A stretch of 64,000 nucleotides of DNA from Hevea brasiliensis. Its lineage: Eukaryota; Streptophyta; Magnoliopsida; Malpighiales; Euphorbiaceae. The translations under genes and the position numbers were made by a program. Of this stretch, positions 22,150 through 33,995 are shown in pieces. Numbering within the stretch: position 1 is the first letter of the stretch; every line of letters starts with the position of its first letter. The DNA lies in contig NC_079498.1 of NCBI RefSeq assembly GCF_030052815.1, forward strand, positions 79,098,992 to 79,162,991, in the 5' to 3' direction. Under the pieces are notes generated by a model. The model was given only the letters and a program-made list of their open reading frames with translations, searched no databases and had not been told where the DNA came from.

Positions 22150-23222
22150 TATGTTACCAATTTCATTTTCAAGTGTATTGCATTTTATTGTAATTTATCA
22201 GATTTCGGTATGCTTTTTTGACCTAACCGGATGACCTAGTTTCCTCAGTTTTCGGATTCTAGTCTGAATTACAAAGTTGTAGGTCTATGTCTTAATGAAC
22301 TTTTGCCACAAATTTTAAGTCATTTGGAGTTTACTGGACCAAGTTATGGTCATTTTACTATTGCTGGACATATTGCACTAAAATGGCAAACTTAGGTCAT
22401 TTTTACGTCATTTCCGATTCTGGAAGTTTTTATATCCGAACTTGCGCAAGCATTTTGTCTTGCTTATGGTCATTTTTGGGTTTTGGTGTCTTCATAAGAG
22501 TTGTAGCTCTATGTCTAAGCTTTCCATGGTATAAATTTCAAGCCATTTGGACCTATTTTGAGTGAGTTATGGCCAAAATACTGACTGCTGTTCAAATGGT
22601 AAATTTTCAGGCTTACAAAGTCACTAATCCGGATTTGGTCAATTCTCATGTCACTTTTTAGACAGAATTTAGGTAGGCTTTCGTCATGAAAGTTGGCACA
22701 TTTTGTGCCTAGTTTCACCTCCAATTGGCCTCATACCAATTGGAGTTACACAATTCTATTTATAGCCTAAAACACATACTGCCCTTAACACATTTTAAAA
22801 GCACCAATCCAAATACACAGTCAACCAATTATATCTTCACTTCCCAAACAATTCTGCACTTGTACCATACCATAACCATTCATTAGTTTACATTTTAGTA
22901 ACTTTGGGCAGAATACAATGACCTTACATACACCAAATACAATTCCTAATTTACAAAGTCCATTTATAACAACATATCCACATAATACTCCTAACCAATA
23001 CATATAATTTCCATCATCAAATTACATATATGTTCACTACTATATCGAATACATATGCTGCCACTTTTTGTACCATAATTCAACAACTTTTCATGAACTT
23101 AAACACTACCAATCTTCACCATGAGGCTGCCCAAGTAATACATATACATCAAGCTTCCATTTTAACTTTTCAAACTTACAATTCAAACTTTATACATGGT
23201 AAATCACTCCTATACATATAAG
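22150..23222 (-). mobile_element. 5' LTR of element B, segment 2 of 3
   Basis: Middle of B's LTR, between insertion sites of A (left) and Copia-1 (right). On the minus strand it carries the module array (ATGGCC-x-AAAAT / GGTCATTTTTACGT-type blocks; reversed CATAACT-type cores near 22570) seen in the other gypsy LTRs. ATAAG at 23218-23222 is the left target duplication of Copia-1. The ORFs here are not gene-like. Confidence 0.82.
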
Positions 23223-25328
23223 TGATGGAACGGAAGCATGAAAAACACAAGATTATACCATTGAATTCAAAAAATTTCACCTAGGGTCACATGCACCATG
23301 TAAGATTTATTTTTATCTATTTGATTTCAATGATAAACAACATATTAAAACTCTTTTAATATGTTTTTGGATCTGTATTTGCTATTTAAGATTTTAAAAT
23401 TAATCAGATTAATTTTAGAACCCTAGATTAAATCAAGAACGATTACACTAACCTCTTGATGTGCTGCAGCGTGTCTGCGCCTTTGAGATTCATCTTCAGG
23501 AGACCAGGTATTGTCCCTCTAGCTTGTCCACACCAAGAACACCTATGGCAGCCCTTGAACAGCTTATAAAGCCTTTTCTATTAATTAGAAATTCAAGTTC
23601 TGCCTTTTAAGAGATTAGAGATGTAAACAGGACACTAGAAACAATTTCTAGTGTTCTTAATTCAAGAGATTGATGGCTAATCTCTTTGAATTGATGAGAG
23701 ATGAAAAGAAATAGTTGGAGAGGCTCAAAGTGGCGTGACAATTGAGAGGAGAGGCTGCTGGTTATGTTTTCTTTTCATAACCACACTTAAATAGCTAGTT
23801 TAACACATTAAACCCTAGCCACATGTCACCTTTTGATTAGCTCTAGGTTTAAGTGACCCAATCACATTGTGCCAAGTGTCAAACCTATATTTAATCTTGA
23901 TTTTAATCATCTTACATGATTAAAAAAACATTTGGCAAGCTTATGTGTTATGCCATGTGTCACCATCTCATGGTGCCACGTGTCACTGTAATGAAATGAC
24001 CAAAATGCCCCTGTGTCTTAATTTTGAGTTCTTAACCCAAAATAATTATTTTCTTCTTCTAATTAATTTATATCAAATATAAATTAATTAATTAATCTCT
24101 ATTAATTAATTTTTCATCAATTAAATTCATATTTAAACACTTTAAATATAAATTTAATTTATACTACATCCAATAATCTAGATTTGGTTTCAAGTCATGC
24201 TAGGGACTTTGCAATTTAATTGCAAACCAAATCTATTTAATTAATCAATTAAACTCTTTAATTAATTAATTAAATCATATTTAAATAGGTGATAACTTGT
24301 GTATGTGTGTGACTTACTAGGCTCATCACTAATTGGCAATGAGACATGATATCAACTCTTAATATCATCAGAACTCTTTCTTACCATAAATGATTTCTCT
24401 AAATCATTTTATGAACCTCATAGACCATGGTTAACACCTAGCATAGCATGCCATGGCCACCCAATTAGTAATAAGATTTACCTTAAATGAACCTATAATC
24501 ATATGTTACCATGCACTAGAATCTCTCTGTTACAAAATCCCAACTCAATTTGAGTCATGGTTTATGTCAAACTCCATTTGCTATGAATATTATGTTCTCT
24601 TTTAATTCCAGTTCTTGATTAAAAGATTTTTCTCATCAGAAACTCTTTTCTGAATAAATCTATCTGTCCTGGCCAGGAACTTGAAACATCAAGAACAATT
24701 AAATGAACATAGGATTTTATCTCTATTTACTTAGAGGAATAAATTCCTTCTTGATCAACACCTACCTCCATATATAACTAGCAGGAGCCAACACATGCCC
24801 ATATACCCATACATAGTACAAGTATGAAAGCAGTATCAAACTCAAACTACCTATATACAAGATAACTGTGCTATCTCAGGTCTAAAGATTATATGCACTG
24901 ATATGATTTATGACAAAACATTGACAAGAGTAAACTCCATGTGCTTGTCATAAGTGTCACTGGTTCAGCCTACTTATCATTTATAAGTGCCTATCAAGTT
25001 TGTTATATGGCATGAGACTCACCATTCCATCTTATTTATATCTCATATAAATAACTTGGGAACAAACATGCATAGAATCTTTCTGGATAAGTCATGTCCT
25101 TATTATGAAGTATCCTCGATTGTGAACCTATTTATGATACTTTGTGCTAGAAATATTGTCACTCATATTCTTAACAACTTAAGAATAATATTTCTAACAA
25201 AATATCAATGGACCTTTTCTATTACACATAAATATATTATGTAAACGGAAAAGTGGAAATGCCTTTTATTATTAAAAATATGTACAAGATACATACTAAA
25301 TGATATGCTCTAGGGCATACTACTAACA
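23223..25328 (-). repeat. 3' LTR of Copia-1
   Basis: Plus-strand reading TGATGGAACGG ... ATACTACTAACA. It contains, on the minus strand, GGGGCATTTTGGTCATTT (23994-24011), the same string found in the gypsy LTRs, and CTATTTAAG, a weak TATA-like box near 23790. An 85-codon ORF at 24987-25244 is antisense to the element and is repeated in the other LTR copies only because the LTRs are young. Confidence 0.94.
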
Positions 25329-25342
25329 ATCTCCCACTAGCA

Positions 25343-26950
25343 CTAGAGCCATTCATTACAATATCTTAGACCTATCTTCTCAAGATGTCGGTCTAACTGA
25401 GTCTGTGACATAGGCTTAGTGAATGGATCAGCTGGATTTTCAGCTGATGCTATTTTCTGCATGGCTACATCGCCTCGCCCAACTATTTCTCTGATAATGT
25501 GGTAGCGCCTTTCTATGTGTTTGGATTTCTAGTGAGACCTTGGTTCCTTAGCCTGTATGACTGCTCCATTGTTGTCACAGTGTAATGGAACTGCTGACTC
25601 AATGGAAGGAACTACTGTAAGTTCTGTCACGAACTTCTTTATCCAAACAGCTTCCTTTGCAGCATCTGATGCAGCAATATACTCAGCCTCTGTAGTGGAA
25701 TCTGCAGTCGTGCTCTGTTTGGAACTCTTCCAACTGACTGCACCTCCATTACAAATAAACACATATCCAGAGGTAGACTTTCTATCGTCGATATCTGATT
25801 GGAAATCAGAATCAGTATAACCATCCAATTGCAAGTCTCCACCTCCATAAATCAAGAATAAATCCTTAGTTCTTCTCAAGCACTTAAGAATATTCGTGAC
25901 AGCTATGCAGTGTTCCAAACCTGGATTGGATTGATACCTACTAGTCAAACTAACAGCATATGCGATATCTGGCCTAGTACACAACAATGCATACATTAAA
26001 CTTCCAATAGCCGAAGCATATGGAATCCTGGCCATCTTATCTCTTTCTTCAGGTGTCTTTGGAGACATCTCTTTAGAAAGATGGATACCATGTCTCACTG
26101 GTAACAATCCTCTCTTGGAATCAAGCATGTTAAACCTCTTTAACACCTTTTCCAAGTATAGACTTTGGGATAAACCAATTATTCTTTTCGCTCTATCTCT
26201 ATAGATGCGAATCCCAAGAATATAGGTTGCCTCCCCTAAGTCTTTCATGGAGAATGTATTTGACAACCATACCTTTATAGTCATCAACATACCTGTGTCA
26301 TTACCCATCAACAGTATGTCATCCACATATAAGACAAGGAAAGTGATAGCATTGTCACTAACCTTCTTATATACACATGGCTCATCCTCATTTTTGATAA
26401 AACCAAAGGATTTAATGGCTTCATCAAAACGGATGTTCCAACTCCTCGAAGCTTGTTTCAACCCATAAATAGATCGCTTTAGCTTGCATACCTTGGAACC
26501 ATCTTGGGATTCAAATCCCTTAGGTTGTTCCATGAAAATGTTTTCTTCAATGTATCCATTAAGAAAAGCTGTTTTGACATCCATCTGCCAAATCTCATAA
26601 TCATAGTACGCAGCTATTGCTAATAAAATCCTAATTGATTTAAGCATGGCAACAAAGCAGAAAGTCTCCTCATAGTCGATTCCTTGCCTTTGGCGAAACC
26701 CTTTCGCTACTAGCCTTGCCTTATAGGTCTCTACCTTTCCATCAGAACCAATTTTCTTCTTGAAAACCCATTTGTTCCCTATAGGTACAATACCTTCAGG
26801 TGGGTCAACAAGATCCCAAACTTGATTCTTATACATGGAATCAATCTCGGATTTCATAGCTTCAATCCATTTTGAAGAGTCTATATCTGATATAGCTTCT
26901 TCATAGGTAAGTGGATCATCCCCATGATCTACTTCTTCATGAGTAGACAA
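25343..26950 (-). pseudogene. Copia-1 reverse transcriptase and RNase H
   Basis: Copia-type RT starts near 26900 (WIEAMKSEIDSM, then WVFKKKIGSDG, YKARLVAKGF) and runs through WQMDVKTAFLNG and the catalytic Y-V-D-D at 26318-26329, then RNase H with the STTEAEYIAASDAAKEAVWI block. Reading is open for 473 codons, then a TAG (25529-25531) stands where the conserved Lys/Gln of the S-H-Q-K-S-K-H region is expected. The same frame continues past it through HIERRYHIIRE and ADPFTKPM to a TAG at 25345-25343, just before the PPT. A further stop at about 26953 separates it from the linker at 26954-27205. Confidence 0.93.
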
Positions 26951-27224
26951 CTCTTATTCTTCTTCATGAAGAAAACCATATCTCACTGGTGGGTGAGATA
27001 CCCTGGTTGTTCTACGAGGAACAGCTGTAGATGTTTCATCAACGGGTATAGGTTGACTAGATGGATCTATATCCATCTGATCTGTTGGTTGGTCAGAATT
27101 CTCCAATTCTAACTCTATTTGTCTTCCTTTGCCTCCTTCTTGAACAAACTGTTGTTCAAGAAATGTGGCATCTCTACTTATCACAACTTTTTTTGAAGTA
27201 GGCAAATAAAAATAATATCCAAAA
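26951..27224 (-). pseudogene. Copia-1 linker between integrase and RT
   Basis: The minus strand encodes an acidic, Pro/Ser-rich stretch (FLEQQFVQEGGKGRQ ... RTTRVSHPPVRYGF), the usual variable spacer of copia Pol. A frameshift of one or two bases around 27230-27245 detaches it from the integrase, and a TAA (26953-26951) from the RT. Confidence 0.85.
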
Positions 27225-28000
27225 CTATCTTTTGGATATCCAACAAGATCTGGTCTCCAATTTATCAGTGTTCAGCTTTTTGATATAAGCCGGATAACCC
27301 CAAATCTTAACATGCTTAAGACTTGGTTTTCTTCCATGCCATATCTCATAAGGTGTGGAAGAAACTGATTTTGATGGAATCCTATTCAGAATATATAAAG
27401 CTGATTCTAATGCAAATCCCCAAAAGGAGATTGGCATATCAGTATAGCTCATCATACTACGTACCATATCCAATAAGGTACGATTTCTCCTTTCAGATAC
27501 ACCATTCAGCTGTGGCATTCCTGGAGGAGTCAGCTGAGAAACAATGCCATGCTCTCTCAAGTATTCATCAAATTCAGTACTCAAATATTCACCTCCACGA
27601 TCTGATCGAAGAGCTTTAATATTCTTTCCTGTTTGATTTTCTACTTCAGATTTAAATTCTTTGAACTTTTCAAAAGATTCATGTTTGTATTTCATCAAAT
27701 ACAAATACCCAAACCTTGATTTATCATCAGTAAAGGTAATAAAATAATGAAAACCCCCTCTAGCCATTTCTTTAAATGGACCACATACATCACTATGTAT
27801 TAGCTCCAAAATATTTTCAGCTCTTAGCCCTTGTCCAACAAAGGGTGATCTAGTCATTTTGCCTTGAAGGCAAGATTCACAAGTTGGAGTAGGCTCAGAG
27901 CCCAATGAGGATAGAATCTCCATTTTCTCCAATTTTGCAATCCTATCTTCTGCAACATGACATAACCTTAAGTGCCAAATATATTTTGAACTTGAGTTGG
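27225..28000 (-). pseudogene. Copia-1 integrase (GAG-pre-integrase plus catalytic core)
   Basis: Open in frame with gag. The zinc-binding pre-integrase shows HLRLCHV and CESCLQGK (HHCC), followed by the core with Asp in LIHSDVCGP, Asp in RSDRGGEYL and Glu in NGVSERRNRT, the complete DDE triad. The C-terminal part contains ILNRIPSKSV, PYEIWHGRKPSL and IWGYPAYIK. The frame is lost near 27240. Integrase inserts the cDNA and makes the 5-bp duplications seen around all copies here. Confidence 0.92.
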
Positions 28001-28895
28001 TTTTCACTATGGCATTGCATTCATTTAGATTGCTATACTCTGGCCAGTGGAAACACTTTCTTACTGGTAATGGAAACACTTTCCTGTTGGCAATGGAAAC
28101 ACTTTCCTGTTGGTAGTGGAAACACTTTCCTTTGCCTTTGTCAGCTTTGGTCTTCCTTTTCTGTTTAGCTATTTTCTTAGAAGGACTAGGAATCTGAGGT
28201 TTCTTTTTCTTATTGCCCTTCTTCTTGTTGGACTTTCCAGCAGAAGAAGATGCAACCAAAGCTACCTCTTTTCCTTTATTGCCTGGCATATTCTTTTGGG
28301 CAATAACCAGCATGTTGAGTAAACCAGCTAAGGTGTATTCCTGTTTAGTCATATGAAAATTTGTCATAAAATTCCCAAAAGACTCAGGAAGGGACTGAAG
28401 GATCAAATCCGTCTGTAGTTGGAAATCCATGTTGAAGTCAAGATGTTCCAACTGCTCAATCAGCCGAATCATCTTGTGGACATGATCCCCAACATTCTGT
28501 CCCTCAGACATCCTCATACGGAATAGCTGTCTAGATATCTCATACCTAGCATTCCTGCTGTGCTCACCATACAACTCTTGTAGGTGAAGGAAGATCTCAC
28601 TCCCGCTCTGCATGTTCTCATGTTGCTTCTGTAACTCATTACTCATGGAAGTAAGCATGTAACACTTAGCTCTCATATCATGCTCCTTCCACTTGTCCAA
28701 AGTTTCATGTTCCTCTTGTGTGGCCTCTGGAGGTAAGGGACCAGGAACATTTGAATCTAGAACATATCCTATATGTTCAAGGTTCAGGACAACTTTCAAA
28801 TTTCTTAGCCAATCAGACAGATTAGGTCCTGTCAACCTGTTGTGATCAAGTATGCTTGCAAGGATATTGGATGGTGGTGGTTGTTTTGTGCTCAT
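28001..28895 (-). pseudogene. Copia-1 gag, with disrupted zinc knuckle and missing protease
   Basis: ATG at 28895 (minus strand) opens MSTKQPPPSNILASIL. The UBN2-type copia Gag domain follows (WLRNLKVVLNLEHIGYVLD, CYMLTSMSNELQ, a QLFRMRMSEGQNVGDHVHKM block, FHMTKQEYTLAGLLNML), then a Lys-rich stretch. The CCHC knuckle starts as GKCFH but is replaced by four tandem 23-bp units (28048-28139). The frame then passes almost directly into pre-integrase sequence, and the D-S-G protease segment expected between them is absent. Frame is kept because three extra 23-bp units add 69 bases. Confidence 0.88.
28048..28139 (-). repeat. Four tandem 23-bp units in the Copia-1 zinc-knuckle region
   Basis: Units start at 28048, 28071, 28094 and 28117 with TGGAAACACTTTC. 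The unit length is not a multiple of three, so each unit is read in a different frame, while three additional copies restore the frame. They lie at the junction where the protease is missing. Confidence 0.9.
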
Positions 28896-30661
28896 TTTTA
28901 TCAGAAAATTAACTGCAGAAAATAACCAGATTAATTAGTAAATGTATCATGTAATTAACCAAAATGATTATGGTCTTTTAATCAAATTGGTCCTCCCACT
29001 AACTTAGCGAATCCTACACTTCCAAAGTAGAAAACGGAAATCCTAGTTGGATGGATTTCTAGTGGGTGATTGAATTCTTATAATTCTATTGATCATCCTC
29101 AGGTACATCCATTATTGGAATTACAATAAACTATAAGTGAGCAACTCCTTGCCCATCACATCTCATGTGAGGTTCAATCCTTTATGTAGCCCCTAATGCT
29201 CAAAATCTCGGTACATCCATTATTGACTTATCTTGCATTAGTTAAGTTGATCCCATTGAGCGATAATTATGCAAATAATTTTAATGTCCTCAGGTACATC
29301 CAATATTGGCCACCAAACTATTTACATATTTACAACATCTCATGCTTAACAATTATTCTTAAGAAAATCTCTTAAATTAATTGCATCTCATGCAACTATT
29401 TAAAATTTCTTAAAATAATTGCCCCAATGGAGGGCTTATGTTATAATTACTTTAATTATAGCATTTCCAACTTAATCATTTGTTTGGAAGATTTTATAGC
29501 CATCCTAATTACTATTAAGGTCTCACTTTGCACATTATCCATTTAGCATGCATATATCATATAATTGCATACATTCCCATACATCTCATGCATTCATGGA
29601 TAAGCGATAAATATGGTATGATCATGGACTTTCTAAGGGATTCAATTCGAGCCACCAAGAATTGAATCGGGGCATTCCTAGGTGCATTTCATTCATTCAT
29701 TTTACAAGAGTTGCTGAAGGAGTACATAATCAACACTTGATATTGAATTCCTCCCACTGGTCCCACCAATGCTCTTGACCTCCTTGAACTTCTTGCAATC
29801 CAATATTACATAGTAATCCTTGGCATACCAAGGCGAATATACAAGAACTTAAATAAATGAAATTACAACCCAAAAATATTACAAACTTAATAATACATGC
29901 CCAAAATAAATTAAAATAAATTAATTAATTTACAATCCCAAAGAAACATAAAAGAAATAAATCCAATCACATTGGTCTTTTATAGTCCATGATCATCCAT
30001 CATGCATATCACTATTTAACAATTAAATAAAACATACATACTTAAATTAAATTGAATATCTCATATTCAACTTAAAAATCAGATTTGAATATGATTCAAA
30101 TAAATTTAAAAATTCAGATTTGAATCTCATTCAAACAAATTTAAAAATTCAGATTTGAATCACATTCAAACAACTTCAAAAATTCAGATTTGAATCACAT
30201 TCAAACATTTTTTAAAAAATCAGATTTGAATCACATTCAAATATTTTTTAAAAAATCAGATCTGAATTTTATTGAATCAATTTTAAAAAATCAGATTTAA
30301 ATATGATTCAAACAACTTTAAAAATTCAGATTTGAATCACATTCAAACAACTTTTAAAATTCAGATTTGAATCACATTCAAACAATTTTTAAAATTCTGA
30401 TTTGAATCATAATTTAATTGTGTGATTAAAACAACTAATTAAACACTTTAATTAGTCAAAGAATAGGCCTTAGATCATACAACAATTGCAGAATTAAAAG
30501 CCAAACCTTGAACCACCCAAGGAACCATTGTTGCCGCCACCAATGGTGGCTTCACCATGTGTGCCGCCACACCTCATGATCCAACCAGCAATGAATCTCT
30601 TGATCTCATGATCAAACACACAATTAAATTATATAATCAACAATCTAAATGGCAAATATAG
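28896..30661 (-). other. Copia-1 untranslated leader
   Basis: A 1.77-kb leader between PBS and gag ATG, with no coding features. The phrase GGTACATCC-A-TATTGG recurs three times (about 29101, 29212, 29290), and a 35-bp tandem array lies at 30080-30415. An inverted repeat GCCACC-AAT-GGTGGC sits near 30534-30548. Long leaders are usual for this group; packaging or dimer functions are possible but not shown. Confidence 0.8.
30080..30415. repeat. ~35-bp tandem array in the Copia-1 leader
   Basis: About ten units beginning CAGATTTGAAT, starting at 30080, 30115, 30150, 30185, 30221, 30257, 30292, 30327, 30362 and 30397: spacing 35 or 36. Each unit carries ATTTGAAT followed by ATTCAAA, so every unit can fold on itself. 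Confidence 0.93.
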
Positions 30662-30675
30662 TGGCTCTGATACCA
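30662..30675 (-). other. Primer-binding site of Copia-1
   Basis: The minus strand reads TGGTATCAGAGCCA, the tRNA-Met complement, two bases from the 5' LTR. Confidence 0.93.
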
Positions 30676-30677
30676 AT

Positions 30678-32785
30678 TGATGGAACGGAAGCGTGAAAAA
30701 CACAAGATTATACCATTGAATTCAAAAAATTTCACCTAGGGTCACATGCACCATGTAAGATTTATTTTTATCTATTTGATTTCAATGATAAACAACATAT
30801 TAAAACTCTTTTAATATGTTTTTGGATCTGTATTTGCTATTTAAGATTTTAAAATTAATCAGATTAATTTTAGAACCCTAGATTAAATCAAGAACGATTA
30901 CACTAACCTCTTGATGTGCTGCAGCGTGTCTGCGCCTTTGAGATTCGTCTTTAGGAGACCAGGTATTGTCCCTCTAGCTTGTCCACACCAAGAACACCTA
31001 TGGCAGCCCTTGAACAGCTTCTAAAGCCTTTTCTATTAATTAGAAATTCAAGTTCTGCCTTTTAAAAGATTAGAGATGTAAACAGGACACTAGAAACAAT
31101 TTCTAGTGTTCTTAATTCAAGAGATTGATGGCTAATCTCTTTGAATTGATGAGAGATGAAAAGAAATAGCTGGAGAGGCTCAAAGTGGCGTGACAATTGA
31201 GAGGAGAGGCTGCTGGTTATGTTTTCTTTTCATAACCACACTTAAATAGCTAGTTTAACACATTAAACCCTAGCCACATGTCACCTTTTGATTAGCTCTA
31301 GGTTTAAGTGACCCAATCACATTGTGCCAAGTGTCAAACCTATATTTAATCTTGATTTTAATCATCTTACATGATTAAAAAAACATTTGGCAAGCTTATG
31401 TGTTATGCCATGTGTCACCATCTCATGGTGCCAAGTGTCACACTGTGAAATGACCAAAATGCCCCTGTGTCTTAATTTTGAGTTCTTAACCCAAAATAAT
31501 TATTTTCTTCTTCTAATTAATTTATATCAAATATAAATTAATTAATTAATCTCTATTAATTAATTTCTCATCAATTAAATTCATATTTAAACACTTTAAA
31601 TATAAATTTAATTTATACTACACATCCAATAATCTAGATTTGGTTTCAAGTCATGCTAGGGACTTTGCAATTTAATTGCAAACCAAATCTATTTAATTAA
31701 TCAATTAAACTCTTTAATTAATTAATTAAATCATATTTAAATAGGTGATAACTTGTGTATGTGTGTGACTTACTAGGCTCATCACTAATTGGCAATGAGA
31801 CATGATATCAACTCTTAATATCATCAGAACTCTTTCTTACCATAAATGATTTCTCTAAATCATTTTATGAACCTCATAGACCATGGTTAACACCTAGCAT
31901 AGCATGCCATGGCCACCCAATTAGTAATAAGATTTACCTTAAATGAACCTATAATCATATGTTACCATGCACTAGAATCTCTCTGTTACAAAATCCCAAC
32001 TCAAGCTGGAGTCATGGTTTATGTCAAACTCAATTTGCTATGAATATTATGTTCTCTTTTAATTCCAGTTCTTGATTAAAAGATTTTTCTCATCAGAAAC
32101 TCTTTTCTGAATAAATCTATCTGTCCTGGCCAGGAACTTGAAACATCAAGAACAATTAAATGAACATAGGATTTTATCTCTATTTACTTAGAGGAACAAA
32201 TTCCTTCTTGATCAACACCTACCTCCATATATAACTAGCAGGAGCCAACACATGCCCATATACCCATACATAGTACAAGTATGAAAGCAGTATCAAACTC
32301 AAACTACCTATATACAAGATAACTGTGCTATCTCATGTCTAAAGATTATATGCACTGATATGATTTATGACAAAACATTGACAAGAGTAAACTCTATGTG
32401 CTTGTCATAAGTGTCACTGGTTCAGCCTACTTATCATTTATAAGTGCCTATCAAGTTTGTTATATGGCATGAGACTCACCATTCCATCTTATTTATATCT
32501 CATATAAATAACTTGGGAACAAACATGCATAGAATCTTTCTGGATAAGTCATGTCCTTATTATGAAGTATCCTCGATTGTGAACCTATTTATGATACTTT
32601 GTGCTAGAAATATTGTCACTCATATTCTTAACAACTTAAGAATAATATTTCTAACAAAATATCAATGGACCTTTTCTATTACACATAAATATATTATGTA
32701 AACGGAAAAGTGGAAATGCCTTTTATTATTAAAAATATGTACAAGATACATACTAAATGATATGCTCTAGGGCATACTACTAACA
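30678..32785 (-). repeat. 5' LTR of Copia-1
   Basis: Direct repeat of 23223-25328. The motif AAATGACCAAAATGCCCC is at 31448-31465 (minus strand GGGGCATTTTGGTCATTT). Followed by the duplicated ATAAG at 32786-32790. Confidence 0.94.
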
Positions 32786-32790
32786 ATAAG

Positions 32791-33845
32791 CACTTAATTA
32801 ACACCTCAAACTACCATTTACATGTAAAAACAAGCTAAACATGTTGAACTTCCATGGCTGCTGAAATGGAATATCACCCTAACTCACCAAACCTCAACAT
32901 TTCTTCCATAAATCCACTCACCACAACACCCACACAAACTTTAATGAAGCAAAAATGGAAAAAAAGCCCTTACCTATTTTGAAGCTTCTTAAAAACTCAT
33001 CAAAACTTATCTTTCTTTCTCCTTAAATGCTGCCCAAGGTGTGTACTCCAACTTTAATGAGGACAACTTGCAAGAACTATGGCTTGATCATGGAGATTGG
33101 AGCATGCAAATGGGGCGGCCATGGATGAGAACTTGGGAGAGAAATTCGGCTGGTTTGAAGTGAGAGGTTGATGATGAAGTTTCTGTCCACAATTGTTATA
33201 TTTTAATGTCCATTAACTTCATTTAGTGGAGCACTAAGTTTGGTTAAAGATTAATTAATCCAAAGTTTCCAAATTTGCCATTTTGTCACCTCACTTTTAC
33301 TATTTACATTATGTACCACAATTTAATTTTTTCATGACATTTTCAAAGTTTAATATCATTTATTTTTAATGGACATTTAGGTCAAAAGGCAACTCTGGGT
33401 GTCATTTGACCAAAATGCCCCTATTCAGTTTGTATTCCCGATTTTTCAGTAATATCGATTTTTGTCGGTTTCTCGATTTCTCATTTTTCTTTGTACTAAT
33501 TAATTAATTTTTCTTTGCCATTTTCTAAGTCAATTATACCTCAATAAATGTTTATTCAAGTCTTAAAAATATTTTTCAGGGTTCCCCGCGGTCCAGAGCT
33601 AGTCAACGGTCCATGCCGCAACTTCCCGGTGTGGTCACCCATCGCTACAGTTTTTGGCTCGTTTAACTTAATTACATTTCATTGCTATTATTTTTCCTTT
33701 ATTTTTCTTGTATTTTCCTCTATTGTATTTCATTATTTCATATCTCCTCACCAATATTTAAGTATAATTCCAGGCATTCTAGCTGTCCGGATAGACACTG
33801 GTCACCGAAACAGTAGAACACACTACCAAATATAGGGGTGTTACA
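32791..33845 (-). mobile_element. 5' LTR of element B, segment 1 of 3 (LTR start)
   Basis: The minus-strand LTR start at 33845 reads TGTAACACCCC. U3 box at 33633-33646, CATTTTGGTC motif at 33404-33421, and the inverted repeat CTGTTTCGG/CCGGACAG near the LTR start. Added to the other two segments, the LTR is about 3.54 kb. GTCAA at 33846-33850 is the candidate target duplication of B in the LTR of D. Confidence 0.85.
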
Positions 33846-33995
33846 GTCAATTTCTCCTTAAAAAAAAATAATTGATCTTGAAATATATTGAGTTCAAAAT
33901 TATAAAAGGGATAAAGCAAGATAAGACAGGGTGCTCCGACACTGAGTGTGACATGCCTTGCTCGATTACACTATAGACGGGTGAGGGGTGTCACA
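33846..33995 (+). mobile_element. 5' LTR of element D, last 150 bp
   Basis: Matches the end of D's 3' LTR (38764-38907), including CTCCTTAAAAAAAA and the GGGTGCTCCGACAC block, and ends GGGGTGTCACA before a PBS. The rest of this LTR lies to the left of B, outside the window, because B is inserted in it. Confidence 0.85.

Larger units (their letters stand above)
23223..32785 (-). mobile_element. Copia-1: complete Ty1/copia element (Angela/BARE-like), minus strand
   Basis: Two ~2.1-kb LTRs (23223-25328, 30678-32785), PBS (30662-30675), gag-pol on the minus strand with integrase before RT (the copia order), PPT at 25329-25343, and exact 5-bp duplications ATAAG (23218-23222, 32786-32790). The minus-strand LTR start TGTTAGTAGTATGCCCTAGAG resembles the Angela/BARE group. 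By eye only about 15-20 differences separate the two LTRs, so this is the youngest datable insertion here. The protease region is missing and there are stops, so it is not autonomous. It is inserted in B's LTR. Confidence 0.94.

Noticed and set aside
24987..25244. 85-codon ORF found nearly identically at 24987-25244, 32444-32701 and 62145-62402 (shorter at 51482-51685)
   Set aside because: It lies in the copia LTRs, antisense to the element; identity follows from LTR youth. No start context, domain or conserved codon pattern supports a gene, and the older solo copy has lost the end.
30080..30415. CRISPR-like regular array
   Set aside because: Units are contiguous with no unique spacers, in a plant retrotransposon leader.
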